A stretch of DNA of 64,000 nucleotides, from NCBI RefSeq assembly GCF_902806445.1, contig NZ_LR760298.1, positions 806,001-870,000 of the forward strand. The letters run 5' to 3'. The translations under genes were made by a program, and so were the position numbers. Each line of letters begins with the position of its first letter. Positions within the stretch are counted from its first letter, which is position 1. The stretch is from Listeria sp. PSOL-1 (lineage in GTDB: Bacteria; Bacillota; Bacilli; Lactobacillales; Listeriaceae). The notes under the pieces are model-generated. The model was not told the DNA's origin. It saw nothing but the letters and a program-made list of their open reading frames with translations, and made no database searches. Shown here in pieces: positions 45,420-55,798 of the stretch.

Positions 45420-46219
45420 TTATTCCTAGTAAATAATTTTTTAATCCGGCTGAAAAAGCCTGTTTTTTTCGTCTCAATGGACATTAACGGAATCGATTCA
45501 CCTAATAGCCTACGAGCGATATTACGATAACCTTGAGAAGCTGAGTTATTTGGAATCATAGCCACGGGGTCTCCACTGTTAGAGGAACGAATGACCTCAT
45601 CATCATCAATGATAATGCCGAGAAGCTCAATGGATAAATGCGTTGTAATGTCATCAATGTCCATAACATCGCCATTTTCCATCATTTGTGTTCTGATTCG
45701 ATTAATGATCAGTTTAGGTGCTTCAATATCTTCTTTTTCAAGCAAACCAATAATACGATCAGCATCACGTACAGCAGATATCTCTGGTGTTGTTACAACG
45801 ATTGCTTTATCAGCGCCAGCAACAGCATTTTTATAGCCTGTTTCAATACCTGCAGGACAATCAATAAGAATAAAATCAAATTCTGGGCGAAGTTCAGTAA
45901 TTAACTGCATCATTTGTTCCCCGTTAACGGCAGATTTATCCGTTGTTTGCGCAGCAGGAAGTAAGAATAGTAAATCACCAAATCGTTTATCCTTAATGAT
46001 GGCTTGATGTATTTTACAGCGGCCATTTATGACATCTACTAAATCATAAATAATACGGTTTTCAAGACCTAGTACAACATCCAGATTTCTGAGACCAATA
46101 TCCATATCGATCAAGCAGACTTTCTTGCCTTGAAGCGCAAGTGCTGTCCCTAGATTGGCAGTAGAAGTAGTTTTACCTACACCGCCTTTCCCAGAAGTAA
46201 TGACTATAGCTTCCCCCAT
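45416..46219 (-). CDS. minD: Septum site-determining ATPase MinD
   Basis: 267 residues. Deviant Walker A SGKGGVGKTTSTANLG at residues ~9-24; IDMDIGLRNLD; DCPAGIETGY. The C-terminus FFSRIKKLFTR forms the amphipathic membrane-targeting helix. It activates MinC at the membrane to block polar division. Directly follows minC (2-base gap). Confidence 0.96.
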   Translation of the reverse strand: MGEAIVITSGKGGVGKTTSTANLGTALALQGKKVCLIDMDIGLRNLDVVLGLENRIIYDLVDVINGRCKIHQAIIKDKRFGDLLFLLPAAQTTDKSAVNGEQMMQLITELRPEFDFILIDCPAGIETGYKNAVAGADKAIVVTTPEISAVRDADRIIGLLEKEDIEAPKLIINRIRTQMMENGDVMDIDDITTHLSIELLGIIIDDDEVIRSSNSGDPVAMIPNNSASQGYRNIARRLLGESIPLMSIETKKTGFFSRIKKLFTRNK

Positions 46220-46221
46220 AT

Positions 46222-46899
46222 TTAACGCCCTCCTTGAAAATTAGATATTTCTGGTCTAATTTTTCTAATCTTATGTATTTCATCAATGACTATCTCATTT
46301 TTTTCAGAAATGTAAGCTGAGAATAGTTCTGTGTCTTCTATTTCTTTGTAATCTTCGCTATCAAAACCAAAAAACTTATCTGCAATGCGAACTTGTGAAG
46401 GATATAAAAATTTTCCAGCAATAACGGCTTGTTTATTTCCTTCAAAACCAGCATGAATAATGCCTTTAATATCACCTAAGACAAAAACATTACCATTTGC
46501 ACGAATTTGGCCACCTGGATTTACGTCACCAATTAAAAGGAAATCTCCTGGAACATGAAGAACCTGCCCAGAGCGTACAATTGTTGCCATCGAGTAAACT
46601 TGTTCACGCTCTTTCCATTCGCGTGCTTCTTTTTTAGTTATTACGTCGCTATAAAACGCGCTGATTTGCATCTGACTATTTTCATTGATAATATTTGTAA
46701 TTCGTGTTTCTTCTTCTGGTGAAAACAGACGATTGCCTAATTGAACTTTCACTAGCAGCTTCTCTTCTTTTTCGGTAGCTTGGTTTTGTTCTTTTAAGCG
46801 TTCAAATAGTTCAGTTTCAATTTCTGACACGCTAGCTTCATCATCTAAAAAAACAACGATACCATCTTTTGTGCCTTTGATTTGCACATTTTTTTTCAT
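46222..46899 (-). CDS. minC: Septum site-determining protein MinC
   Basis: 225 residues. The N-domain (KGTKDGIVVFLDDEA) inhibits FtsZ; the C-terminal beta-helix has SGQVLHVPGDFLLIGDVNPG, ANGNVFVLGDIKGIIHAG and AGKFLYPSQVRIAD. Operon with minD. AAGGGATCAC lies before ATG 46899. Confidence 0.93.
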   Translation of the reverse strand: MKKNVQIKGTKDGIVVFLDDEASVSEIETELFERLKEQNQATEKEEKLLVKVQLGNRLFSPEEETRITNIINENSQMQISAFYSDVITKKEAREWKEREQVYSMATIVRSGQVLHVPGDFLLIGDVNPGGQIRANGNVFVLGDIKGIIHAGFEGNKQAVIAGKFLYPSQVRIADKFFGFDSEDYKEIEDTELFSAYISEKNEIVIDEIHKIRKIRPEISNFQGGR

Positions 46900-47000
46900 G
46901 TGATCCCTTCACCCCACAAGCAAATTTTTAAGTTGTCATCCGTTCGTTTCGTTGTCAGCTTTTATTATACCAGAAAACCATCAATTAGCGGTAATTTTTA

Positions 47001-47038
47001 AAGAAAAAGCAGCTAAATCCAAATACATTGGATAAGCT
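47001..47038 (-). terminator. Terminator after mreD
   Basis: AGCTAAATCCAA (47011-47022) pairs with TTGGATAAGCT (47028-47038), with minus-strand tail GCTTTTTCTTT. It separates mreBCD from minCD. Confidence 0.75.
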
Positions 47039-47042
47039 ACTT

Positions 47043-47567
47043 TTAAATTTTTTCCGATTTTTTTAGTTTATCAATAAAGAATTGAAACGGAAAGAAAACA
47101 AGCAGAAAAAAGGCTAAGTTAAGCAGTAGAGTTGTAACAAGTCGCGTATCTACAAAAGTGCTAATACTCATTGTTGTTGCTCCGATTAAAGTATAAAAAA
47201 GATAAACTAAGCTTTCCGTTAAAATAATATTGAAAAGTGTCACTAAACCTACAAGAATAATATTGTCATGAAGCACCTTCATAAACTTGTCTGTAAGGTA
47301 AACGATGAGTGGGAAAATAGCAAAGTAAATTCCCATGATACTTGTGTAATAAATATCAAACACTATGCCTAAAATGAAAGCATAAAGAAGTGCATGATTT
47401 CGCCGATAAAAAACAGTTAATAAGATAAGTAAGACAAGGAGAAAGTGAGGAATAAATTGCCTTGTCTCACCAAATAGTGGTTTAGCAAAGAATAAGCCAA
47501 TGATCCCTTCCAAAATGAAAGTACCTATCATAATTACTGGAAGCCAAATGTTTTTTTTAACATCCAT
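47043..47567 (-). CDS. mreD: Rod shape-determining membrane protein MreD
   Basis: 174 residues, five to six hydrophobic helices, no hydrophilic domain; typical MreD size and position after mreC (3-base gap). Part of the elongasome with MreB/MreC. Sequence conservation in MreD is low, so the call leans on context. Confidence 0.88.
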   Translation of the reverse strand: MDVKKNIWLPVIMIGTFILEGIIGLFFAKPLFGETRQFIPHFLLVLLILLTVFYRRNHALLYAFILGIVFDIYYTSIMGIYFAIFPLIVYLTDKFMKVLHDNIILVGLVTLFNIILTESLVYLFYTLIGATTMSISTFVDTRLVTTLLLNLAFFLLVFFPFQFFIDKLKKSEKI

Positions 47568-47570
47568 GCT

Positions 47571-48461
47571 TTACTCTCCTCCAGTCGTCATTTTACCTTT
47601 GTCATCACTAGCACTACTATCCGTTGTTTGTGCTGTGCGCTTTAATATGATGATATGATCTAGTTGATATAAATCAGCACCAGGCTTGATATAGGCTGTT
47701 TGCGATAGACCCATTTTGTCTGTTTCGGCTTTTTCAATAGTACCGATAAAGATTCCAGCTGGGAATTTTCCTCCCAAACCAGATGTTACAACTTTTCCTC
47801 CTTTTTTAAAGCTCATGTTATAAGGAAGTTGCTTTAATTGAAGGAGCTTGTCTTTGTTACTATAACCATTAATGATTCCATAAGCATTAGGATCGCTTTG
47901 AACCATTGCCGAAGCACGATTTCGTGTATCAGAGGAAGATAATAATTCAACGGTTGAAGATTTTGCTCCAGTCGATGTGATTTTACCGATTAAACCACCT
48001 GGCACCATGACAGCCATATCGGGTTTTACCCCATCTCTTGATCCCTTGTCAATTTCAACTTGTTCATTCCAATTTGTTGGGTTTCGTGAAATGACTGTAG
48101 CATTGATTGGATCAAAATCACGAATGCTATCTTGAATGTTAAGTGATTCTTTTAAATCCTTATTTTCTTTTGTTAAATCTGCTACTTTACTTTCCAGTTG
48201 CGTTAATCCTTCTAAACGTTTTTTTAACCGTTCATTTTCTTGATACGTATTTTTTAGGTTAGAGAGGCTGCCGATTGTTCCAGAAACAAAAGATACTGGT
48301 TTTGAAACAATATTTTCACCAAAGCCAACAACATCTTTTACGAATTGTTCAGGCCAGGAAGCATTTTCTCTATCTCGTAATGAAAAGCCGACAAGAGCCA
48401 CCAAAACAATGATGGAAATTAATAAAATGATTAAACGTTTATTTAGAAAAAATTGCGGCAT
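47571..48461 (-). CDS. mreC: Rod shape-determining protein MreC
   Basis: 296 residues from ATG 48461 (GAGG 8 bases upstream; a GTG at 48470 is rejected). One N-terminal membrane helix (~8-26), a coiled coil (~60-110, LKNTYQENERLKKRLEGL), then the extracytoplasmic beta domain with RNPTNWNEQVEIDKGSRDGV and GGLIGKI. A Thr/Ser-rich tail ends it. It links MreB to cell-wall synthases. Confidence 0.93.
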   Translation of the reverse strand: MPQFFLNKRLIILLISIIVLVALVGFSLRDRENASWPEQFVKDVVGFGENIVSKPVSFVSGTIGSLSNLKNTYQENERLKKRLEGLTQLESKVADLTKENKDLKESLNIQDSIRDFDPINATVISRNPTNWNEQVEIDKGSRDGVKPDMAVMVPGGLIGKITSTGAKSSTVELLSSSDTRNRASAMVQSDPNAYGIINGYSNKDKLLQLKQLPYNMSFKKGGKVVTSGLGGKFPAGIFIGTIEKAETDKMGLSQTAYIKPGADLYQLDHIIILKRTAQTTDSSASDDKGKMTTGGE

Positions 48462-48534
48462 GACGAACACCTCATCTCGATAATCCTCTTTTTTCGTTCT
48501 AGTATTTGTTGTAATAAAATGAGTATGCTCTGCT

Positions 48535-49554
48535 TTAATTCATTTTTTTCTTTTTATATAAGTCCATGTTTTCAAGAGATTTCCCTGTACCGATAGCGAC
48601 ACAATCAAGTGGATCATCGGCAATAAGCACAGGTATTTTTGCCTCTTCTGCAATGACAGAATCTAAATTGCGAAGAAGTGCACCGCCTCCTGTAAGAACG
48701 ATTCCCTTATCCATGATATCAGCAGACAACTCAGGTGGCGTGCTTTCAAGTGTGCTTTTTACTGCGTCAACAATTGCTGCTACAGTGTCAGCAAGCGCTT
48801 CTGCTATTTCTTCTTTAGTCACTTCAATTGTTTTTGGTAACCCGGTAACTAAATCACGCCCACGAATACTAAATGGAGCAAGCTCTACTCCCGGTGAACC
48901 ATCAGCTGTACCAATTTCAATTTTAAGGTTTTCAGCTGTGCGTTCTCCGATCAAAAGGTTATATTTTTTACGAATATGTTGGATAATTGCAGCATCCATG
49001 TTATCGCCAGCAGTGCGCACCGAACAACTTGTTACGATGCCTCCTAAGGAAATAACCGCTACCTCGGTTGTTCCACCACCAATATCCACAACCATGCTAC
49101 CTGTTGGCTCCCAAACTCGCAGATCAGCCCCAATTGCAGCTGCAAATGGTTCTTCAATGACATAGGCTTCTTTTGCCCCAGCCTGGCGAGTGGCATCAAT
49201 GACTGCACGTCTTTCTACACCTGTAATACCAGAAGGCACACAAATCACGGCACGAGGTTTTCTAGCACTCATTCCTTTTGGCATTGCTTTTTGAATGTAG
49301 TATTTCAGCATCGCAGCAGTTGTATCATAGTCAGCTATAACGCCATCTTTCATTGGACGAATGGCAACAATATTTCCAGGGGTTCTCCCAATCATATTTT
49401 TTGCCTCGCTACCAACAGCAACGATTTCCTGTGTAACTTTATTCATCGCTACAACAGAAGGTTCTCTAAGTACAATATTTTTTCCTTTTGACCAAACAAG
49501 TGTGTTGACGGTGCCTAAATCAATTCCAATATCGCTGTTTCTAAATCCAAGCAT
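48535..49554 (-). CDS. mreB: Cell shape-determining actin homologue MreB
   Basis: 339 residues. Actin-fold phosphate motifs: [31 protein letters not shown] and [15 protein letters not shown]. The N-terminal [12 protein letters not shown] suits membrane binding. First gene of mreBCD. AAAGGAGAATATAG precedes ATG 49554. Confidence 0.96.
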   Translation of the reverse strand: MLGFRNSDIGIDLGTVNTLVWSKGKNIVLREPSVVAMNKVTQEIVAVGSEAKNMIGRTPGNIVAIRPMKDGVIADYDTTAAMLKYYIQKAMPKGMSARKPRAVICVPSGITGVERRAVIDATRQAGAKEAYVIEEPFAAAIGADLRVWEPTGSMVVDIGGGTTEVAVISLGGIVTSCSVRTAGDNMDAAIIQHIRKKYNLLIGERTAENLKIEIGTADGSPGVELAPFSIRGRDLVTGLPKTIEVTKEEIAEALADTVAAIVDAVKSTLESTPPELSADIMDKGIVLTGGGALLRNLDSVIAEEAKIPVLIADDPLDCVAIGTGKSLENMDLYKKKKMN

Positions 49555-49743
49555 CTATATTCTCCTTTTCTCTCAAATTAATCTTTTGTATATACGATGG
49601 GTTTTACACAGTTTAGTTCACTTATTCCTCATGTCAAGTTTCGATCTAAGTGTATAGACAACCATTTCATTATAACATAAGTGTTGGATTCAGACATTAA
49701 TTTTTAATTAGAAGCTTAAAATTTATATTTTTCTTGAACTCTT

Positions 49744-50415
49744 TTATAAATAACCTTGTTCTTTTAAACTTAAATATTTGTATCGAGCAATAATAATGTG
49801 ATCGATAATGTTAATACCAACTAAGTCGCCTACTTCTTGCAGCCTTTTTGTTACGAGGATATCTTCACTTGATGGGGTTGGATCTCCTGATGGGTGATTA
49901 TGAAAACACATAATAGAAGCTGCTGACTTTCTCAGTGCCAGTTTAAAAACTTCACGAGGATGGACGATGCTCATATTTAAGCTACCGATAAAAATAGTTT
50001 CCCTGTGAATAATTTGATTTTTAGTATTTAAGAAAAGGCAATGAAAGTGTTCTTGATATAAAAAGCTAAGTTCCGGTTGAACAATTTTCACAGCATCACG
50101 TGGTGTTCGGATGACAATGCTCTCTTGTTCGTTCACTAAGTTTATTCTTTTGCCAAGCTCAATAGCAGCCATTATCTTAACTGCTTTGGCAAGCCCAATG
50201 CCATTAATTTTTTGAAATTCTTCGATTGTTGCATATTGCATTTCAGTCACATGGCGAAATTGCATGATCATTCGTGTTGCAACTTCGATTACATTTTCTT
50301 TTTTTGTACCAGTTTCAAGGATTAAGGCAATTAATTCCGTTGTAAGCAATGACTCTATGCCAAGGCTTTGTGCTTTTTCTCGAGGTCTTTCTGATTTTTT
50401 AATGTTTTTTAACAT
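49744..50415 (-). CDS. radC: RadC-family JAB1/MPN domain protein
   Basis: 223 residues from ATG 50415; AAGGGG lies 11 bases upstream, while the GTG at 50424 is too close to it. An N-terminal helix-hairpin-helix part ([19 protein letters not shown]) and a C-terminal JAB domain with the zinc motif [14 protein letters not shown]. Historically linked to DNA repair, but the role is unsettled. Lies between comC and mreB as in L. monocytogenes. Confidence 0.9.
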   Translation of the reverse strand: MLKNIKKSERPREKAQSLGIESLLTTELIALILETGTKKENVIEVATRMIMQFRHVTEMQYATIEEFQKINGIGLAKAVKIMAAIELGKRINLVNEQESIVIRTPRDAVKIVQPELSFLYQEHFHCLFLNTKNQIIHRETIFIGSLNMSIVHPREVFKLALRKSAASIMCFHNHPSGDPTPSSEDILVTKRLQEVGDLVGINIIDHIIIARYKYLSLKEQGYL

Positions 50416-50433
50416 GCCTATCACAACCCCTTT

Positions 50434-51150
50434 CTATGATTCATATGGATAGATAATTTGAATGATGTATCCAATATAAATAAAGGGTATAAAAGGGATT
50501 TTGGTTTTTTTATTTATTTTACGCATCAATAAAGCAGCGGTGACTGCAACCAGTGCTATAATGAGTGCAGTGAGGAAGATGTATTGTCCCTTTTTGAAAC
50601 CAAATCCTAGTGTTAGGATGATCATCAGTTTAATATCCCCTAAGCCAATATTACGTTTGACAAGGAAAAAGAGGAGCATAAATAAACTAAAGCTACTCAT
50701 TAATAGATAAAGATAGCTGCTCCAAGTTAGTTCAAATGATAAACGATAAATAGAAATATAGAAAAATAAGCCAATTAACAAGGAGTTCGGGACAAAGAGA
50801 TAGTAAAGATCACTGATGACAAAAAAGGTTAAAACTAAAAAGATAATACTCAGGTGCCAAAAAGGTTGACTGAATTGATATTTTAAATAGAGAAAAACGA
50901 CGACGCTAGGTGTGAAAACTTCTCCAAATAAATAAATGAATGCTAGTTTTTTCTGACAACACCTTGTCTTACCCTTTTGGTATAAAAAAGAAAAGATAGG
51001 AATTTTTTCAAGGACGGTGAGCTTTTTTTTACAATAATCACAATGTGAAAATCTAAATAAGAAAGGTTGCTGAATTGAGAAGTTTTGGGCAGCTACTTGG
51101 ATAAAAGAATATAAAATGGACGTATAGACAAAAATAAGAAAAATGATCAC
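50434..51150 (-). CDS. comC: Type IV prepilin peptidase/methylase ComC
   Basis: 238 residues from GTG 51150, 7 bases after AGGAGG; the longer frame to 51219 lacks a ribosome site. Membrane aspartyl peptidase with the two catalytic Asp in VISDLYYLFVPN and GLGDIKLM. The cytoplasmic zinc loop has CDYC as first pair, but the expected second CxxC reads TRCC, so one Cys is displaced. It processes ComG pseudopilins for DNA uptake. Frame intact. Confidence 0.88.
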   Translation of the reverse strand: MIIFLIFVYTSILYSFIQVAAQNFSIQQPFLFRFSHCDYCKKKLTVLEKIPIFSFLYQKGKTRCCQKKLAFIYLFGEVFTPSVVVFLYLKYQFSQPFWHLSIIFLVLTFFVISDLYYLFVPNSLLIGLFFYISIYRLSFELTWSSYLYLLMSSFSLFMLLFFLVKRNIGLGDIKLMIILTLGFGFKKGQYIFLTALIIALVAVTAALLMRKINKKTKIPFIPFIYIGYIIQIIYPYES

Positions 51151-51357
51151 GTATATTCCTCCTATCTTAGCGTTGCATATGATTAACATGATTGTATCAA
51201 TAGGAAGAAAAACTTGCATCTTGCGGAAAACTAATTTTAGGGCGAAAAGTGCTCATAAAATCCTTTTTTCCATACAAAAAACGAATACTTTCAGAACTTT
51301 TTTGCTGTTAAAAAACGATTTCATGTATTTAGGGATTAGAAACAGCCCTATAAATGG

Positions 51358-52653
51358 TTAATCTAAAATATTTTCTGTTAATAATTGTCTAACTTCAGCA
51401 ATAAAATAAAGAGAACCTGTTATGAGTAGACATGTTGAGTCTAGCGAAGAAATTTGTTCTTTGATAAAAACTTGCCAATCCTCTACTTTCTCAATTTGGT
51501 TGTTTAAAGCAACTTCTGTTAGGATTTCTTTTGTCATTGCTCGTGGATAATCGAAAGTTGTTAAACACAACTTGCTGTTTGGAATCGTTTTTAATTCTTT
51601 GATCATCTCTTGATAATTTTTGTCTTGTAATGCACTAAACAAGATGATTTTTTCCTCATTTATTTGCTTTACCGTTTCTTTAAATGCACGTATGCCTTCT
51701 GGGTTATGCGCCCCATCAAGAATAATCAAGGGCTCTTTAGAAAGTGTTTCCATCCTTCCTTTCCATGCTGCATTTATGAGGCCACTACGTATGGCTTCTA
51801 CAGACAGATGAATTTGGCCGCTATTCTTTAGTTCTAGTAACGTTGCAATAGCTACAGCCGCATTATTCACCTGATGAGGACCTTCTAGACTAACCGTTAG
51901 ATCAGGCAACCTTTTTGTTTCACCGATAAAAGTAAATGTGTTTTGTCTTCTGGATTTTACTTGGAAGTCTACGCCTAACTGCTTTATTTTGGCATGTTTT
52001 TTTTGACTAATGTCATGAAGGACTGTTTGCGCTTCTGGTTGTAAAACGCCTGAAATAATGGGGATTTCTTGCTTGATTATTCCGCCCTTTTCAGCTGTGA
52101 TTTGTTCAAGTGTATTACCTAAGAATTCCATGTGGTCTAAGCCAACTGTTGTGATGACAGAAATAAGTGGTTGTAAAACATTGGTTGAATCTAGCCTTCC
52201 GCCAAGGCCTACCTCGATAACACCAAAGTCAATCGCCGTATGATACTTTGCGAAATAAAGGAACATCATCGCTGTAATGATTTCAAATTCAGATGGAGGG
52301 CCGAATTTGCTGTTTGCGATTTCTTCTACAATTGGCTTAATATGTTGAACGAGAAGGAGAATTTCATCATTAGAAATTGGTTTTCCATTCACGCTAATGC
52401 GTTCGTTAAAAGATTCGATATAAGGCGAAGTAAATGTGCCCACTTGATAACCTTCTGCTTCAAGCATTGAGCGGATGAATGTTAAGGTAGAACCTTTGCC
52501 ATTTGTACCAGCGACATGAATCCATGAATGTGCTTTTTCTGGATGTCCTAATTTTTCAAGCATCAATTGCATACGACTTAATCCTGGCTTAATTCCTAAT
52601 CTAAGTGTGCCATGGATCCATTCTAGCGCTTTTTCATACGTATGAATTTCCAT
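51358..52653 (-). CDS. folC: Folylpolyglutamate/dihydrofolate synthase
   Basis: 431 residues. Mur-ligase-like ATPase with GTNGKGSTLTFIRSML near residue 50, FTSPYIESFNERISVNG, GLGGRLDSTN and LDGAHNPEG. It adds glutamates to folates. It lies downstream of valS with copy D of the hairpin element between them. Confidence 0.95.
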   Translation of the reverse strand: MEIHTYEKALEWIHGTLRLGIKPGLSRMQLMLEKLGHPEKAHSWIHVAGTNGKGSTLTFIRSMLEAEGYQVGTFTSPYIESFNERISVNGKPISNDEILLLVQHIKPIVEEIANSKFGPPSEFEIITAMMFLYFAKYHTAIDFGVIEVGLGGRLDSTNVLQPLISVITTVGLDHMEFLGNTLEQITAEKGGIIKQEIPIISGVLQPEAQTVLHDISQKKHAKIKQLGVDFQVKSRRQNTFTFIGETKRLPDLTVSLEGPHQVNNAAVAIATLLELKNSGQIHLSVEAIRSGLINAAWKGRMETLSKEPLIILDGAHNPEGIRAFKETVKQINEEKIILFSALQDKNYQEMIKELKTIPNSKLCLTTFDYPRAMTKEILTEVALNNQIEKVEDWQVFIKEQISSLDSTCLLITGSLYFIAEVRQLLTENILD

Positions 52654-52714
52654 TTTCTTCCTCCTCTATAAAAAATGAGATTCAGCTCTATTTTTTAAGA
52701 AATAGCGTATAGGT

Positions 52715-52830
52715 TCTACATTTCAAACACGGCAAATCGAGCGAAAGCATTTGTATTGAAGAAGGCTGCATGTGAGAGTCGAAGAGCCTTCTTCAATTGC
52801 GAACACTTGTCACTCGATTTATTTTGTCTT
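52715..52830. repeat. Intergenic hairpin element, copy D
   Basis: Outer arms GGCAAATCGAGCGAAAGC (52731-52748) and GAACACTTGTCACTCGATTT (52801-52820) are imperfect inverted repeats. Inner stem perfect 12 bp, TTGAAGAAGGCT/AGCCTTCTTCAA (52756-52767 with 52785-52796). A second small hairpin AGCTCTATTTTTTAAGAAATAGC precedes it at 52684. The right end touches the valS stop codon. Its flanks match copy A directly and copy B in reverse. Confidence 0.78.
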
Positions 52831-55480
52831 AACGATTTTCCCTGAGTGTCGTCATGCGTTCCTCAACAGAAGCTTTTTTCGCAAGATAGTCCTGTTCTTT
52901 TTCGCGTTCTTCTTGAACTACTTTTTCAGGCGCCTTAGCAACAAAACGTTCGTTGTTAAGCTTATTTTGAACGCGTGTGATTTCTTTCTGCCATTTCTCA
53001 CGTTCTTTTTCTAGGCGACTAAGCTCTTCATCGATGTTAATTAATCCTTCAAGTGGTAAATAAATTTCAGCGCCAGTAATTATTGCTGACATCGCCGTAT
53101 TACTTGGTTTAACTTCAGAAGAAATCGTTAATTTTTCTGGATTGCAGAATCGTTCAATATAAGATGCGTTTTCTGCAATAATTTGTTTATAGTGTTCGTT
53201 TGTTGGCTTAATTTCAATCGCTACGGGTTTGCTTAATGGTGTTCCTACTTCAGCTCGAATATTACGGACCGAACGGATGATTTCAACCAATACTTTCATT
53301 GCTTCCGAGGCATCTTGATCAATGTGATTTGCATTTACTTCTGGCCAAGAGCTAATTGTAATCGATTTTCCGTTGTGAGGTAAATTTTGCCATATTTCTT
53401 CTGTAACAAAAGGCATAAATGGATGAAGCAAGCGCATCGTTTGATCCAATACGTAAGCAAGTATTGATTTGGTTGTTAACTTAGCTTTTTCGTCTTCCCC
53501 ATAAAGTGAGATCTTAGCAATTTCAATATACCAGTCACAGAATTCATCCCAAATGAAATTATAAAGTGTCCGTCCCACTTCTCCAAATTCATATTTTTCT
53601 GCTAAGATTGTTACGGTTTCAATCGTTTCATTTAATCTTGTCAAAATCCATTTATCGCTTACTGCAGTTATATTGGTTAAATTAATTTGATCGTAGCTTA
53701 ATCCATCCATGTTAATTAAAGCAAAGCGAGAGGCATTCCATATTTTATTAATAAAATTCCAAGTGGATTCTACTTTTTCAAAACTAAATTTTAAATCTTG
53801 TCCGGGCGCTGTTCCAGTTGATAGTGTATAACGCAGTGAATCTGCTCCATACTTATTAATCACATCGATAGGATCTACACCATTTCCAAGTGATTTCGAC
53901 ATTTTTTTTCCTTCAGCATCGCGAACTAATCCATGAATCAGTGTATCTTTAAATGGACGTTTTCCAGTAAATTCAACAGACTCAAAAATCATGCGTGAAA
54001 CCCAAAAATAAATAATATCATAACCCGTTACAAGCGTACTTGTTGGGAAAAAATGGTTAAAATCTTGATTGTCGATATTTGGCCATCCAAGCGTAGAAAA
54101 TGGCCATAGTGCGGAACTAAACCATGTATCTAAAACGTCTTCATCTTGCCGCCACTCTGTTACGTTTTCTGGAGGATTTTCGCCAACGTAAATTTCGCCA
54201 GTTTCATGATGATACCACGCTGGGATACGATGGCCCCACCAAAGCTGACGTGAGATGCACCAATCGTGGATATTTTCCATCCAGGTGACATACATTTTTT
54301 CAAAGCGTTTTGGAATGAAGTGTACTTTATCTTCACTTTCTTGTAACTCAAGTGCTTTTTTGGCAAGTGGGGCCATTTTAACGAACCATTGTTTGGATAA
54401 ATAAGGTTCAACAACAGCACCAGTTCTTTCGGAATGACCAACAGAATGAAGATGAGGCTCTTGTTTGATAAATAGGCCTAATTCTTTAAAGTCTTGAATA
54501 ATGGCTTTGCGCGCTTCTAATCTGCTCATTCCATGATATTTACCAGCACTTTCATTCATCGTTGCCTCTTCATTCATAACGATAATGCGTGGCAAATCAT
54601 GTCTATTCCCCACTTCAAAATCGTTTGGGTCGTGTGCAGGAGTAATTTTTACAGCTCCTGAACCAAAATCACGCTCAACATATTCGTCTCCTACAATCGG
54701 AATTTCACGCCCTAATATTGGGAGTGTAATGGTTTTCCCGATCAAATGTTGATATCTTTCATCTTTTGGATGAACTGCTACAGCTGTGTCTCCAGGTATG
54801 GTTTCTGGTCTTGTTGTCGCAACTTCTAAATAACCAGAGCCATCAGTTAATGGATATTTTAGATGAAAAAATTGTCCTTCGACATCTTTATGAATAACCT
54901 CAATATCTGATAAAGCCGTTTTAGCTACTGGATCCCAGTTAATAATATATTGTCCGCGGTAAATTAGTCCTTTTTCATAAAGCGAAATAAATACTTTCTT
55001 TACTGCGTCTGAAAGCCCCTCATCTAAAGTAAAACGTTCGCGTGAATAATCAAGCCCAAGCCCTAACTTCTCCCATTGTTCACGGATAAAAGAAGCATAT
55101 TCTTCTTTCCAGTCCCACACTTGCTTAACAAATTTTTCACGTCCTAGGTCGTGTCTTGTGATGTTTGTTTCACGTAATTTTTCTTCCACTTTTGCTTGTG
55201 TGGCAATACCAGCATGATCCATACCGGGAAGATAAAGGGTATCATAGCCTTGCATTCGTTTCATACGTGTAATAATATCTTGCAAAGTTGTATCCCAAGC
55301 ATGTCCTAAATGTAGTTTTCCAGTAACATTTGGTGGTGGTATAACAACACTAAATGATTTTTTTGACGGATTCCCTTCAGCTTTAAAAAATTGATTTTCT
55401 AACCACCACTGATATTTACCTTTTTCAACAGTTTGTGGATCATATTTAGTGGGCATGTTTATCTCACTATTTTCGGTCAT
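52829..55480 (-). CDS. valS: Valyl-tRNA synthetase
   Basis: 883 residues from ATG 55480 (AAAGGAGGG upstream). The open frame extends to 55612 but runs through the T-box leader and is not translated. Class I signatures: [13 protein letters not shown] (HIGH) and [10 protein letters not shown] (KMSKS). An editing domain is inserted between them, and a C-terminal coiled-coil tRNA arm (~820-883, [17 protein letters not shown]) follows. Regulated by the valine T-box leader directly upstream. Confidence 0.96.
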   Translation of the reverse strand: MTENSEINMPTKYDPQTVEKGKYQWWLENQFFKAEGNPSKKSFSVVIPPPNVTGKLHLGHAWDTTLQDIITRMKRMQGYDTLYLPGMDHAGIATQAKVEEKLRETNITRHDLGREKFVKQVWDWKEEYASFIREQWEKLGLGLDYSRERFTLDEGLSDAVKKVFISLYEKGLIYRGQYIINWDPVAKTALSDIEVIHKDVEGQFFHLKYPLTDGSGYLEVATTRPETIPGDTAVAVHPKDERYQHLIGKTITLPILGREIPIVGDEYVERDFGSGAVKITPAHDPNDFEVGNRHDLPRIIVMNEEATMNESAGKYHGMSRLEARKAIIQDFKELGLFIKQEPHLHSVGHSERTGAVVEPYLSKQWFVKMAPLAKKALELQESEDKVHFIPKRFEKMYVTWMENIHDWCISRQLWWGHRIPAWYHHETGEIYVGENPPENVTEWRQDEDVLDTWFSSALWPFSTLGWPNIDNQDFNHFFPTSTLVTGYDIIYFWVSRMIFESVEFTGKRPFKDTLIHGLVRDAEGKKMSKSLGNGVDPIDVINKYGADSLRYTLSTGTAPGQDLKFSFEKVESTWNFINKIWNASRFALINMDGLSYDQINLTNITAVSDKWILTRLNETIETVTILAEKYEFGEVGRTLYNFIWDEFCDWYIEIAKISLYGEDEKAKLTTKSILAYVLDQTMRLLHPFMPFVTEEIWQNLPHNGKSITISSWPEVNANHIDQDASEAMKVLVEIIRSVRNIRAEVGTPLSKPVAIEIKPTNEHYKQIIAENASYIERFCNPEKLTISSEVKPSNTAMSAIITGAEIYLPLEGLINIDEELSRLEKEREKWQKEITRVQNKLNNERFVAKAPEKVVQEEREKEQDYLAKKASVEERMTTLRENR

Positions 55481-55502
55481 ATAAAACCCTCCTTTTTCAA
55501 TA

Positions 55503-55762
55503 AAAAAACCCTTTTCATCCTTAAAATAAAGGACGAAAAGGGTATGTTTTCGCGGTACCACCTTTTTACTTGTTAAAACAAGCACTTCATTGAAATAACG
55601 ACGCATAAGCACCGGCTTTTCCTACTAAATATCATTTCAGAAAAGCTGCTTCAAGGCTACCTTCAATTAGACATTTTGAAAGTTTTCACCAACCACTTTC
55701 TCTCTACATAAAATTGTGCTAATTTACTCTTCCTTGTCATGGCATTTAAAAAGTATGATAAT
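55503..55762 (-). promoter_or_regulatory. T-box riboswitch of valS
   Basis: Minus-strand leader. Stem I with AGTGGTTGGTGAAAAC distal loop and a specifier loop GAAGGTAG, giving codon GTA (Val) at 55660-55658; the T-box AAGGTGGTACCGCG lies at ~55566-55551; then a terminator stem (55531-55543 with 55508-55520) followed by TTTTTTT. Uncharged tRNA-Val would favour the antiterminator. Confidence 0.92.
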
Positions 55763-55768
55763 GTTTGT

Positions 55769-55797
55769 AGTTTACCAGAAGAAAGCCATTTCGTCAA
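55769..55797 (-). promoter_or_regulatory. Promoter of valS leader
   Basis: Minus strand TTGACG (55797-55792), 17-base spacer, TAAACT (55774-55769), placed immediately after the hemL stop, so valS-folC have their own start site. Confidence 0.65.
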
Positions 55798-55798
55798 T

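Noticed and set aside
46922-46970. Sixth copy of the hairpin element upstream of minC
   Set aside because: Only short similarity (TTTCGTTGTC) to the arms, without a paired inner stem or second arm.
55481-55612. N-terminal extension of ValS by 44 residues
   Set aside because: It would translate the T-box and terminator of the leader; AAAGGAGGG is placed for ATG 55480 and family alignment starts there.
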